From contig JAYFPK010000009.1 of assembly GCA_034927815.1 (NCBI GenBank), forward strand, positions 62,001 through 126,000: a DNA stretch of 64,000 bases, in the 5' to 3' direction. The first letter of the stretch is position 1; every line of letters begins with the position of its first letter. A program made the translations under genes and the position numbers. The DNA is from Limiplasma sp034927815. Its GTDB lineage: Bacteria; Bacillota; Clostridia; Christensenellales; Aristaeellaceae. The notes below the pieces were generated by a model that was given only the letters and a program-made list of their open reading frames with translations, was not told where the DNA came from and did no database searches. Shown piece after piece: positions 1 to 7,249 of the stretch.

Positions 1-297
1 CAAAAAGCAGATCAGCGCGGCAAGAAAAATTCCGTGTCGAATTTTTGGAAAGATGGAAAGAGCGGAACCGTCCCCGCTCGTGCGCATTGCCATTCCCCCC
101 GATCCATGTCCCAATGCGGCCCAACGCCTGACAACCCTGTTTCATCCCGCTTTGAGGAGCCATTGGCAAAACCGGTATGGCGCAAGGAGCGGGATGAAGG
201 ACACGGCGTGCCTTTGAGATCCGGTTGGATTTCGTTGAAACCCGCATGCATAAAAGATCAGTCAAAATCATATATAGATAGGTGACGGGTTCGCTGC

Positions 298-327
298 ATT
301 ATACCTTGAAAAATAACGGAGTGTCAA
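298..327 (-). promoter_or_regulatory. Sigma-A type promoter reading leftwards
   Basis: On the minus strand TTGACA (322-327) and TATAAT (298-303) are both perfect consensus hexamers, separated by 18 bp. The predicted transcript starts near 291 and runs towards base 1. No well-formed ORF follows it inside the window. Confidence 0.6.
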
Positions 328-441
328 CGATTCCGGGGCTGGTTACAGCTTTTCCCTTACACAAAAATGGATATTGCAAAGCTCCGCCGCCACCTGGGAG
401 AAAGACGCCCATAACGCGCGGTTTGCCGTTCCAAAGGGAAA

Positions 442-480
442 GGTGAGGCGCTTTGCGCACATGTCGCGCAGCGCCTCACC
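442..480 (-). terminator. Probable terminator of the nadD-yqeK/rsfS transcript
   Basis: A 10-bp perfect stem (GGTGAGGCGC at 442-451, GCGCCTCACC at 471-480) has a second inner GCGC pairing. Read on the minus strand it is followed by a pyrimidine-rich CTTTCCCTTT. It lies about 140 nt beyond the rsfS stop. The U-tract is imperfect, so this is a moderate call. Confidence 0.45.
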
Positions 481-621
481 TTGATGCGGAAAATGCGGGT
501 CCCGCGCCTTTGACGGCTTGCGGTTACGCCTGATTCCTTGTTATTTTGCCATGCCATCGGGCTTTTGGGGCGGACTGCCTTCCCTGTCAAGAAGGGCTGT
601 AAGGGGGAAGGCCTGGGCGCG

Positions 622-978
622 CTACGCGTCCTCCTCCGCAAAGGGCAAGGGAATGTGGTTGGTACCGTCGTCCCAGAGCTTATCCAGGCGGTAGAATTCC
701 CGCTCCTCCGTGTGGAACAGGTGCACCAGCACAGAGCCGTAGTCCAGCACGATCCAGCGCCCTTCCTGGTGGCCCTCCTTGCGAAGGGGGAGGATGGAAA
801 GCTCCGCCAGATGATCCTCCACCTGATCGGCCAGGGTTTTCACCTGCAGTGCGCTGCGGCCGTTGGCGATGATCATGCACTCGGTGATCACCGTCAGGCC
901 CGAAACGTCCAAAGCCACGATTTGCTGGGCCTTCTTTTCATACAGAAGGGTGAGGATGCGGGAAATCAATTCACTCAT
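622..978 (-). CDS. rsfS: Ribosomal silencing factor RsfS
   Basis: RsfS (Iojap/DUF143 family) binds ribosomal protein L14 on free 50S subunits and blocks subunit joining under starvation. The 118-residue protein has the family length and signatures: the DVSGLTVITECMII stretch near residue 24, and WIVLDYGSVLVHLF followed by EEREFYRLDKLW near the C-terminus. The ATG at 978 is preceded by GGAG. An open frame continues upstream, but only through the end of nadD-yqeK in another frame. The start overlaps the nadD-yqeK stop by 8 bp, so the genes are probably translationally coupled; nadD-yqeK-rsfS is a classic Firmicutes order. Confidence 0.95.
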   Translation of the reverse strand: MSELISRILTLLYEKKAQQIVALDVSGLTVITECMIIANGRSALQVKTLADQVEDHLAELSILPLRKEGHQEGRWIVLDYGSVLVHLFHTEEREFYRLDKLWDDGTNHIPLPFAEEDA

Positions 979-2218
979 GGGCTTCGCTCCTTTTGCTTTC
1001 TTGGGGTGTGAGGCGGGCCAGCCAATCCGCCACCCTTTGGGTGCTGGGGTGGGGGACGGCCTTTTGGGAGGAGACATATTGTATAGTGGACTCAAGCATG
1101 CGCCTCATGGCGGCGATGAGGTCCTCCCGGGCCAGGGCGCGCACCTCCAGAAGGGCGGGATAGGGGGCGCGGGAGGGTTCGATCTTATCCGACAGATAGA
1201 GAATCATGTCCAAGGGTAGCATACCCACTTTGCCCACGGTGTGACACCCGATGGCGGAAAGAATATTGGGGTCCGTCACGCCGTAGCGGGCTTCGGCCAA
1301 GGCCGCGCCCACGGGGCCGTGGAGCAGGTTCTGGCTTGCCAGGGTCTCCTTGTCCAAAAGCAGCCTGCGCTCCTTGGCGATCCGCTGCAACTCCGCCAGG
1401 GGAAGGCACTTGGCGCAGTCGTGGAGCAGGCCCGCCAAGGCGGCTGCCTCCAAATCCTGGCCATGGCGCCGGGCCAAATCCCGGGCTGTGTAGGCTACCA
1501 GCAAAGAGTGGAGCAGGCGCTTGTCGCTCAGGGTTTCCGCCAGGAGCCGGTACAGCGCCGCGGCGGAGGGTGGGGAAGGGGGAACGCCATACAGACCCAT
1601 GATCCGGATGTACTCCATTGCCTGGGGCAGAAGCTCCGGGGGTTCCCCGCCCTGGGAGAGGGCCTGCCGGATGGCGGTGGAGGAAATATCCATGGGGGGC
1701 AAGGACAGGTAGGAGAACCGCGCGCCCCGTGCCTCCAGCTCCAGGCGGAGGGGATGGGCCGCCGCGTTTTGGGTGCTGCGGCGGCTTACCAGAAACCGGC
1801 ACAGGACGAAGACCTCGTCGGGCTTGTGCCAGTTGGGCAGATCCAGCAAGGTATCCTCGCCGATGATGTAGTACAGCTCGGCGGAGGGAAACTGCTTCTT
1901 CAAAAGGCGCAAGGTATCCAGCGTGTAGATGACGCCCTCCCGGTCTATTTCCAGGCGGGAGGCGGTGAAAAGCGGCTTGCCGATCAGCGCCAGCCGGGTC
2001 ATTTCAAACCGGTCCTGGGCCGGGGCCAGGCCCGCCTTCTTGTGGGGAGGGTTGCCCGTGGGCAGAAACAGGACGCGGGAAAGCTCGCCTTCGGCCAGGG
2101 CGCAGGCGGCCAGGTCCAGGTGGCGGCTATGAATGGGGTTAAAGCTGCCCCCCATGATGCCGATGCGTTCTTTGGCGGGGGGCTCTTTTTTCTTGGTTTC
2201 CCCGGGGTCCTTGGACAA
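971..2218 (-). CDS. nadD: Fused nicotinate-nucleotide adenylyltransferase NadD and YqeK-type HD hydrolase
   Basis: The N-terminal half (about residues 15-212) is NadD, which adenylates nicotinate mononucleotide in NAD synthesis: GGSFNPIH near 23-30 and ISSTAIRQ near 178-185 are the nucleotidyltransferase signatures. The C-terminal half (about 225-415) is a YqeK-like HD domain, a family known to hydrolyse diadenosine tetraphosphate; His near 237, HD near 266-267, and the later CHTVGK and LSDKIEPSR motifs are present. In Bacillus these are two adjacent genes, so this is a fusion of neighbours. The best start is TTG at 2218, because AAAGGAGG lies 8 nt upstream; a TTG two codons earlier is too close to it. 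Confidence 0.9.
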   Translation of the reverse strand: MSKDPGETKKKEPPAKERIGIMGGSFNPIHSRHLDLAACALAEGELSRVLFLPTGNPPHKKAGLAPAQDRFEMTRLALIGKPLFTASRLEIDREGVIYTLDTLRLLKKQFPSAELYYIIGEDTLLDLPNWHKPDEVFVLCRFLVSRRSTQNAAAHPLRLELEARGARFSYLSLPPMDISSTAIRQALSQGGEPPELLPQAMEYIRIMGLYGVPPSPPSAAALYRLLAETLSDKRLLHSLLVAYTARDLARRHGQDLEAAALAGLLHDCAKCLPLAELQRIAKERRLLLDKETLASQNLLHGPVGAALAEARYGVTDPNILSAIGCHTVGKVGMLPLDMILYLSDKIEPSRAPYPALLEVRALAREDLIAAMRRMLESTIQYVSSQKAVPHPSTQRVADWLARLTPQESKRSEAHE

Positions 2219-2302
2219 GGGCAAGCCCTCCTTTGCGTTGGGGTTGTCCCATTATACTAAAAAAAAGGCAAAAGGGGAAGACTTTGCCTGGGAGGGAGAA
2301 AC

Positions 2303-3142
2303 ATGGAACAATACAGGCACAAAACCCCTTTGGCCACCTCCCTGGACAGGCTTTTGCTGCGCCTGGTGGTGGTGGGCTTCGGCCTGGGCTGGTTTTTGTT
2401 TTTATGGGGCGTGACCTTGCCGGCCTTTACGGCGGGCTTTGCCTTTGGATGCCTGCTGTGGCTGTCTTTGCGGCGGTTTGAGGCATTGTCGATCCAACGA
2501 AAGGAAAAGCAGCTGCGCCGCAGCATCGGCGGCGAAATGGCGCTGGACAGGCTGTTGCTGCTGCCCTCCCGCCACGCGGCCTTTCAGACGGTGCTGTGGC
2601 TGGGCTCCAAAGTGCCTTTGGAGATGCAAAGGACCACGGACAGCGGGGTGCTATGCCATTTCAAAGGAAAAACCGCGCTGGTGCAGCTCATCGCCCAGCA
2701 CAAGAGCATGAACGTGACGGTGCAGCAGGTCATCGACGCCCATAAGGAATGCATGCGCCACAGGGCCGCCCGGTGCATCATCTGCCTGACGGCCCCCTTG
2801 AGCCGGGAGGCGAAGGCCTACGCGGAAACCGCCATGCCCCCCATCAAGCTTGTCCCCAGGGAGGAAATGCTTAAAATGGCCGGGCAGGCCTCGCCCGCCA
2901 CGGACGAGGAGCTCAGCGGCATGGCGGAAAGAGGGCGGCGGCCTTTGGGCTGGAGGCGCTGGGTGGAGCACGTGCTCTCCCCCGGCCGCGCCAAGGGTTA
3001 CTTCGTCTACGGGCTGGGCCTGGCCATGCTGTATTTGGTCACGGGGCTATGGTACTATTCGGTTCCGGCGGTGATTTGCCTGATCCTGTGCGTGCTGTGC
3101 CGCTGGTACAAGCCCAAGGACAAGGAAGAGGAATTCTGGTGA
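2303..3142 (+). CDS. Membrane protein with a central Mrr-like (PD-(D/E)XK-type) domain
   Basis: I do not recognise a named family. This 279-residue protein has two hydrophobic helices at about 18-56, a soluble domain of about 160 residues, and two more helices at about 225-265, so the middle should be cytosolic. The soluble part resembles the Mrr/restriction-endonuclease-like fold. TDSGVLC is followed 13 residues later by AQHK, like the D...QxK catalytic motif. After that come a helix, the strand RCIICLTAPLS, the helix SREAKAYAETA, and the strand IKLVPREEML, the usual Mrr ending. Catalytic competence is unproven and the resemblance is by eye. ATG at 2303 follows GGAGGGAGAAAC. The gene stands alone, facing an aminotransferase gene 2 bp away. 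Confidence 0.6.
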   Translation: MEQYRHKTPLATSLDRLLLRLVVVGFGLGWFLFLWGVTLPAFTAGFAFGCLLWLSLRRFEALSIQRKEKQLRRSIGGEMALDRLLLLPSRHAAFQTVLWLGSKVPLEMQRTTDSGVLCHFKGKTALVQLIAQHKSMNVTVQQVIDAHKECMRHRAARCIICLTAPLSREAKAYAETAMPPIKLVPREEMLKMAGQASPATDEELSGMAERGRRPLGWRRWVEHVLSPGRAKGYFVYGLGLAMLYLVTGLWYYSVPAVICLILCVLCRWYKPKDKEEEFW

Positions 3143-3144
3143 GC

Positions 3145-4287
3145 CTAGCGGAGCCCTTCCCGCATCAGCCTGGCCACCGCTGCCGCAAAGAGGTCCACTT
3201 CCTCCTCTGTATTGTAAATTCCCACGCTGGCCCGGCACGCTCCGGTCTGGGTCGTGCCCAGCCACTGGTGCATGGCCGGGGCGCAATGCAACCCCGCCCG
3301 GATGGCAAAGCCTTGCCGCGCCAGGGTGTCCGCCATGGCCCCTCCGTCCACGTTGTCAGGCACGAAGCTCACCACCCCCACCTTGGGAGCCTGGGGGTCT
3401 CCCAGAAGCCGGATGCCCCTGATGTTTCCCAGCTGCTCCCGCATGCGGTTTGCCAGCTGGGCTTCATAGGCTTCGATCTCCGCCCGGTGTTGGAAGGCGA
3501 ACCGCGCCCCCACCAGCAGCCCCGCGATGCCCGGGAGGTTGGCCGTGCCACTTTCATACCGGTCCGGGAGGGCGGTGGGCTGGAGCATGCTCTCGCTCTG
3601 GGAGCCTGTGCCTCCGGCCAGCACGGGCCTGGGGGCCATGCCCGTGCCCAGCAGCAGCACCCCTGTGCCATGGGGGCCCAGCAGCCCCTTATGCCCCGCC
3701 ATGGCCACCATATCCGCCCCCAGGGCCGAGGGGGATACGTCCAGCACCCCGGCGGTCTGGGCCGCGTCCACCAGCAAGGGGATGCCGTAGGGTTTCAGGG
3801 CCTGGGCGATGTGGGCCACGGGCTGAATCACCCCGGTGACGTTGCTGGCATGGCAGATCACGCACAGCGCGGTCTTAGGGGTGATGGCGGAGCGGAGGGC
3901 CTCCGGGTTCAGCAGGCCCCGGCTGTCGGGCTCCAAAGTTACCACCTTCACCTGGCCCTGCTGCTCGTAGCCTTTCAGCACCCGCATCACGGCATTGTGC
4001 TCTCCGTGGGAGACCAACACCTCGTCCCCTTCAAAAAGCGTGCCCCGAATGGCGATGTTCAGGGATTCGGTACAGTTGGAGGTGAAGATCACCTGCTCCG
4101 GCCCTGGCAAGCCGAAGGCCTCCCCCAGCATTTCCCGGCAGGTTTCAATCACCCGCCCGCCGCATAGGGACAGGCGGTGTCCGGACCGGCCCGGGTTCCC
4201 CCCAATGCGGGTCAGGGTGCCCGCCATGGCCCGGGCCACCATGGGCGGCTTGGGAAACGAGGTGGCCGCGTTGTCCAGATAAATCAT
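3145..4287 (-). CDS. Cysteine desulfurase-like class V aminotransferase
   Basis: This is a PLP-dependent fold-type I enzyme of 380 residues, in the NifS/SufS-like subgroup found next to Se/S-carrier proteins. It starts with YLDNAATSFPKP. His97 (GEHN), Asp174 (LLVDAAQTAG) and the Schiff-base Lys200 (MAGHKGLLGPHG) mark the cofactor pocket. Cys335 in RAGLHCAPAMH matches the persulfide-forming Cys loop of SufS. The likely reaction is removal of S or Se from cysteine or selenocysteine, delivering it to a carrier. The divergent neighbour at 4392 encodes a DUF3343 Se/S-carrier-like protein, which fits. The start codon is ATG at 4287. Substrate preference cannot be decided from sequence. Confidence 0.85.
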   Translation of the reverse strand: MIYLDNAATSFPKPPMVARAMAGTLTRIGGNPGRSGHRLSLCGGRVIETCREMLGEAFGLPGPEQVIFTSNCTESLNIAIRGTLFEGDEVLVSHGEHNAVMRVLKGYEQQGQVKVVTLEPDSRGLLNPEALRSAITPKTALCVICHASNVTGVIQPVAHIAQALKPYGIPLLVDAAQTAGVLDVSPSALGADMVAMAGHKGLLGPHGTGVLLLGTGMAPRPVLAGGTGSQSESMLQPTALPDRYESGTANLPGIAGLLVGARFAFQHRAEIEAYEAQLANRMREQLGNIRGIRLLGDPQAPKVGVVSFVPDNVDGGAMADTLARQGFAIRAGLHCAPAMHQWLGTTQTGACRASVGIYNTEEEVDLFAAAVARLMREGLR

Positions 4288-4391
4288 GAGGGCTCCCCCT
4301 TTCTTCTGTTGGGAAACGGCCCCTTTTGCGGCTTACACCATCCGCAGGGCTCGCCGTATACTGTATGAGGAAGGAAGGGGGATATGAACCC

Positions 4392-4661
4392 ATGAATGAA
4401 GCTTTTGGGATTGCCTCGTTTCGCTCGCGCCAGCAAGTGATGAAGTTCGAAAACGTGCTTCGCCGGGAAGGGGCGAGGGTATCGATCATTACGACTCCCC
4501 GGGATGTGGCCGTGGGTTGCGGCCTAAGCATCCGTTTTGAATTGGATGAGTTTGACGCCGTGCTGGATGCCTATCACCGCTATCGCCCCACCAATTTGAT
4601 CGGCTTTTATCAGGTGGAGCGCACGGAGGGGAACCGCACCGTGACCCGGCCGCTGGTATAA
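4392..4661 (+). CDS. DUF3343 putative Se/S carrier-like protein
   Basis: This 89-residue protein belongs to the DUF3343 family, annotated as putative selenium/sulfur carrier-like and often found near cysteine desulfurases. It has the typical plan: an N-terminal FGIASFRSRQQVMKFENVL strand-helix, a central TTPRDVAVGCGLSIRF segment with the single conserved Cys43 that could carry a persulfide or selenide, and a C-terminal strand ending in GFYQVE. I chose ATG at 4392, with AGGAAGGGGG about 11 nt upstream; an in-frame extension to 4326 lacks a ribosome site. It is divergent from the desulfurase-like gene, with about 100 bp for both promoters. Carrier function is inferred. Confidence 0.8.
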   Translation: MNEAFGIASFRSRQQVMKFENVLRREGARVSIITTPRDVAVGCGLSIRFELDEFDAVLDAYHRYRPTNLIGFYQVERTEGNRTVTRPLV

Positions 4662-4678
4662 GCAGCCGGGGAGAACCG

Positions 4679-4730
4679 CCGCAAAGGGGCCGCCGCGCAA
4701 AGCACAAGCGCGGCGGCCTCTTTGCGGTTT
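4679..4730 (+). terminator. Hairpin terminator after the DUF3343 gene
   Basis: Arms at 4679-4698 and 4708-4727 pair along nearly 20 bp, with one small mismatch region and a 9-nt A-rich loop. The stem ends in GCGG followed by only TTT, so termination may be partial. Confidence 0.6.
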
Positions 4731-4937
4731 GGGAGAGTGAGCTTTCGCCGCATGAAGGGACCGGGAGGAACCGGGGACGATTTTTTCCTTCTTCCAATAG
4801 CCATGTTGTGGGAACCGGCGGACCGGCTTTGAGGCGACGAAAAAACCATTTGACAGAACGGCGGGGAAATGCCACTATTTTCCATGGGGAACCGAAAGAC
4901 CCGCCGCTGAAAAGCCTAATAAAACAATCTCTGTCCT
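4731..4937. other. Intergenic DNA upstream of the ROK-controlled operon
   Basis: About 200 bp between the terminator and the operator/promoter of the sugar operon. I see no open frame with a ribosome site, no tRNA and no repeat. The GC content drops towards the promoter, as expected for a regulatory region. Confidence 0.4.
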
Positions 4938-4962
4938 ATATTGTTAAAACTATTGACAATAT
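4938..4962 (+). promoter_or_regulatory. Candidate operator for the ROK regulator
   Basis: An inverted repeat, ATATTGT at 4938-4944 and ACAATAT at 4956-4962, is spaced by 11 bp. Its right arm overlaps the TTGACA -35 hexamer. An AT-rich palindrome at this place, directly ahead of a ROK-family repressor gene, suggests autorepression and sugar-induced release of the operon. The binding protein is inferred from position. Confidence 0.55.
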
Positions 4963-4981
4963 GGGAAAATAAGTGTATTAT
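4953..4981 (+). promoter_or_regulatory. Sigma-A promoter of the ROK/ABC operon
   Basis: A perfect TTGACA (4953-4958), a 17-bp spacer, and TATTAT (4976-4981). The start of transcription should fall near 4988, giving a very short leader before the regulator gene. Confidence 0.75.
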
Positions 4982-5001
4982 ATGGTTCGTGAGGGATGCA
5001 A

Positions 5002-6165
5002 ATGAAGACAAAGCAAGGGACTAACTCCTCGGAAATGCGTAGCTCCAATGAGCTTCTCATTTTGAACATGCTCAGGAAGCAGACCTATTCCAGGGCGCAA
5101 ATCGCCAAGCTGTCAGGCCTGTCCCGGGCCGGCGTCACGATCCTTGTGGACAACCTGATGCAGCGCGGCTTCCTCCGGGAGACGGACGAGCAGGACCAGG
5201 GCCTTGGACGCAAGGCCATGGGATTGCGCATTTGTGAGGACGTCGGCTATGTGGTTGGCATCCATTTGCGCAGGAACGACTGTGGCATCGGCGTTTTTGA
5301 CTTTTTGGGCAAGCTGCTTTATCAAAGGGACCTGACATATGATGCGCAGCTGGCCGCCATCGCCCAGCTGGTCAGCGTGGGCAAGGCCGTGATGAAGATG
5401 CTGGAAGAATACGGCATTGACGCGCAAAAGGTCTTCGGGGTGGGCCTTTGCACCAGCGGCCCCGTGGACGTGAGCGCCGGGAAGGTGATACGGCTCTCCT
5501 CCAAATGGCATGAGATTGAGATCGTACGGGTGCTGGAATCGGTACTGCCCTGGCCTTGCCACCTCACCAACCGCAGCACCGCCCGGACCATGTATGAAAA
5601 GTTCTATGGCGTATGCCGTTCGTATAGCAACTTTATCTTCCTGAAGGTGGACGAATCCGTGGGCGGCGGCGTGGTGGTAGGGGAACGCCTGCTCAGCGGC
5701 TATAACCAGTTCGGCAACGAGTTTGGGCATATGACCATCAAGTGCGACGGCGAACAATGCGAGTGCGGCAACATCGGCTGCCTGGAGCTGTACGCTTCCG
5801 TGCCCGCCCTTTTGCAGCAATTTAAGCACCTGGGAAAGGAATCCTGGCAGGAGCTGATGGACGCGGCTTATCTGGGGGAGGTGGACGCGCTGCAGGCGGT
5901 ACGCCAGGAGGTGGAATACCTGTCCTGCGGCATCGTCAGCATGTGCAATCTGCTGGAGCCCCAGGCCATTGTGCTGGCGGGCAGCATCGTGTACCGCCCC
6001 AGCCTGTTGGTAGCGCTGATTCGGGAAAACGTCAGCACGCGGCGTATTTTGCGCAACTGCCATGATATCGATATCCTGGTGGCCGAGGAGGCCAGCCACA
6101 TGAACATACGGGCTGCAGCGGCGATTGTGATTGAGAAGCTCTACGGGGGAGAGCTGGAGCTCTAA
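5002..6165 (+). CDS. ROK-family transcriptional regulator
   Basis: ROK repressors combine a winged-helix DNA-binding domain with a sugar-kinase-like effector domain. Residues about 10-75 form the helix-turn-helix (SRAQIAKLSGLSRAGVTILV), and the remainder is the ROK domain with GGGVVVGERLLSG, FGHMTI and the zinc-binding CECGNIGCLE signature near 250. The position that carries the catalytic Asp in true ROK kinases reads NRSTA here, which fits a regulator and not an enzyme. ATG at 5002 has GAGGG 6 nt upstream; the ATG at 4996 directly abuts that site. It is the first gene of the operon and probably senses the imported sugar or a phosphorylated product. Confidence 0.88.
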   Translation: MKTKQGTNSSEMRSSNELLILNMLRKQTYSRAQIAKLSGLSRAGVTILVDNLMQRGFLRETDEQDQGLGRKAMGLRICEDVGYVVGIHLRRNDCGIGVFDFLGKLLYQRDLTYDAQLAAIAQLVSVGKAVMKMLEEYGIDAQKVFGVGLCTSGPVDVSAGKVIRLSSKWHEIEIVRVLESVLPWPCHLTNRSTARTMYEKFYGVCRSYSNFIFLKVDESVGGGVVVGERLLSGYNQFGNEFGHMTIKCDGEQCECGNIGCLELYASVPALLQQFKHLGKESWQELMDAAYLGEVDALQAVRQEVEYLSCGIVSMCNLLEPQAIVLAGSIVYRPSLLVALIRENVSTRRILRNCHDIDILVAEEASHMNIRAAAAIVIEKLYGGELEL

Positions 6166-6232
6166 GCACAGATAAAGAAGGGTAAAACTTCAAAACGCCA
6201 TGTCCACGCATGACGGTGACGAGGTGAACGAT

Positions 6233-7057
6233 ATGTATCAGCTCAGCGTATTACCCGTATCCTTTTTTCCGCAATTGATGAGTGGGAGCATGTCCCTGGA
6301 ACAGTGGGCCTCCATGGCCAAGAAGTATGGCTTGCGCTATGTGGATGTGCCAAACTGGGCTTTTCGCAACCATATGCCCGTCTATTTGCTGCAGCAAAAG
6401 GCGGTCTTGGACGCGTTGGATATTGAGATTGGCGCTATTGGCACCCATTGCGACTTTACCCATCCCGATCCCGCGCAGCGAAAGCGCGAGCTGGAATACC
6501 TGCGCGGCGACATCGCCCTGGCCTCCCAGATGGGGGCGTGCTTTGTGCGGGTAACGGATGGGCAGGCCCATCCCGGCGTAACCCTGGAGCAGGGTTTGGA
6601 CTATGCGGAGGAAGGGCTGCGCAAGGCCGCCCAGAGCGCCCGGGAGCATGGCGTGCAGTTGGCGCTGGAGAACCACGGCTTTCCCAGCGCGTGGATCTAT
6701 GATGATTTTTCCCATGACATCACCGTGTTCCGCAAGCTGGTGGAGCGCTTGCGGGGCAGCGGCGTGGGCGTCAACTTTGACAACGCCAACGCTACCGGCA
6801 GCGGAATGGATGCGGCGCAATGGCTGCGGGAGCTATACCCCGACGTGGTTTCGGTCCATTTGGCGGATACCAGCAGCCCGCATACCACCGTGCATACAGC
6901 CCTTGGCGCGGGCATTTCACCCATTGCGCACGTGCTGCGGATTCTCAAGGACAGGGGCTTTAGCGGCCTGATCTCCATTGAGGAGGACGCCAAGCAAGGG
7001 GAGACCGGTATTTTCCAGGCCATCAGCCATGTGCGGGGAATCTGGAATAGCCTGTGA
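6233..7057 (+). CDS. Sugar phosphate isomerase/epimerase (xylose isomerase-like TIM barrel)
   Basis: A 274-residue AP-endonuclease-2/IolE-like TIM barrel. Members interconvert keto-sugars or sugar acids using a divalent metal. Visible metal-ligand stretches are LALENHG (Glu on strand 5), GVNFDNANATG (Asp), VVSVHLADTS (His) and the closing LISIEED (Glu). ATG at 6233 follows GAGGTG by 7 nt; the longer frame from 6200 has no ribosome site. It lies between the regulator and the transporter genes, so it probably acts on the imported substrate. The exact sugar is unknown. Confidence 0.82.
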   Translation: MYQLSVLPVSFFPQLMSGSMSLEQWASMAKKYGLRYVDVPNWAFRNHMPVYLLQQKAVLDALDIEIGAIGTHCDFTHPDPAQRKRELEYLRGDIALASQMGACFVRVTDGQAHPGVTLEQGLDYAEEGLRKAAQSAREHGVQLALENHGFPSAWIYDDFSHDITVFRKLVERLRGSGVGVNFDNANATGSGMDAAQWLRELYPDVVSVHLADTSSPHTTVHTALGAGISPIAHVLRILKDRGFSGLISIEEDAKQGETGIFQAISHVRGIWNSL

Positions 7058-7249
7058 ACATTGTTCCATCGCTTGAGCCAGGGTGGCGCGCTCCCCTGTG
7101 ATAGCATACCGACCGCAAGAGAAAAGGAGGAATGAAAAGGACCGCAAGCATCCCTTGGCCAGCAGGGCCGGCCGCGCTCTCCCAAGGGGCGGAGCCCTGC
7201 GCTCCCACGCCACATGCAGACACCATGACAAATCAAGGAGGAATTCGGA
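7058..7249. other. Leader region of the ABC binding-protein gene
   Basis: This 192-bp gap is unusually long for the operon. It contains inverted repeats around 7145-7190 (CCCTTGG with CCAAGGG, and CAGGGC with GCCCTG) that could fold in the mRNA. An AGGAGG at about 7125 sits only one base from an ATG and begins an unconvincing frame. The true ribosome site AAGGAGGAATTC is next to 7250. Confidence 0.4.

Larger units (their letters stand above)
1..621. other. Left-edge region without a convincing gene
   Basis: No open frame here has both a ribosome site and protein-like composition. The stretch holds a minus-strand promoter at 298-327, an imperfect palindrome at 60-79 (arms GAGCGG and CCGCTC around a GGACGGTT-type core on the minus strand), a small AT-rich inverted repeat at 24-46, and a GC-rich hairpin at 442-480. 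The promoter implies a transcript running leftwards out of the window, so part of this could be the leader of a gene beyond the edge. Confidence 0.5.

Noticed and set aside
60..79. GGGGACGGTTCC-like palindrome resembling REP elements associated with Y1 transposases
   Set aside because: Only one copy is visible in the window and no transposase gene is present, so calling it a mobile repeat is unsupported.
12..285. Overlapping short ORFs on both strands at the left edge
   Set aside because: Neither has a ribosome site or recognisable composition; both cross the palindrome at 60-79.
4755..4790. ACCGGGGACG sequence followed by T-run as a second terminator after the DUF3343 gene
   Set aside because: There is no matching arm to form a stem before the T-run.
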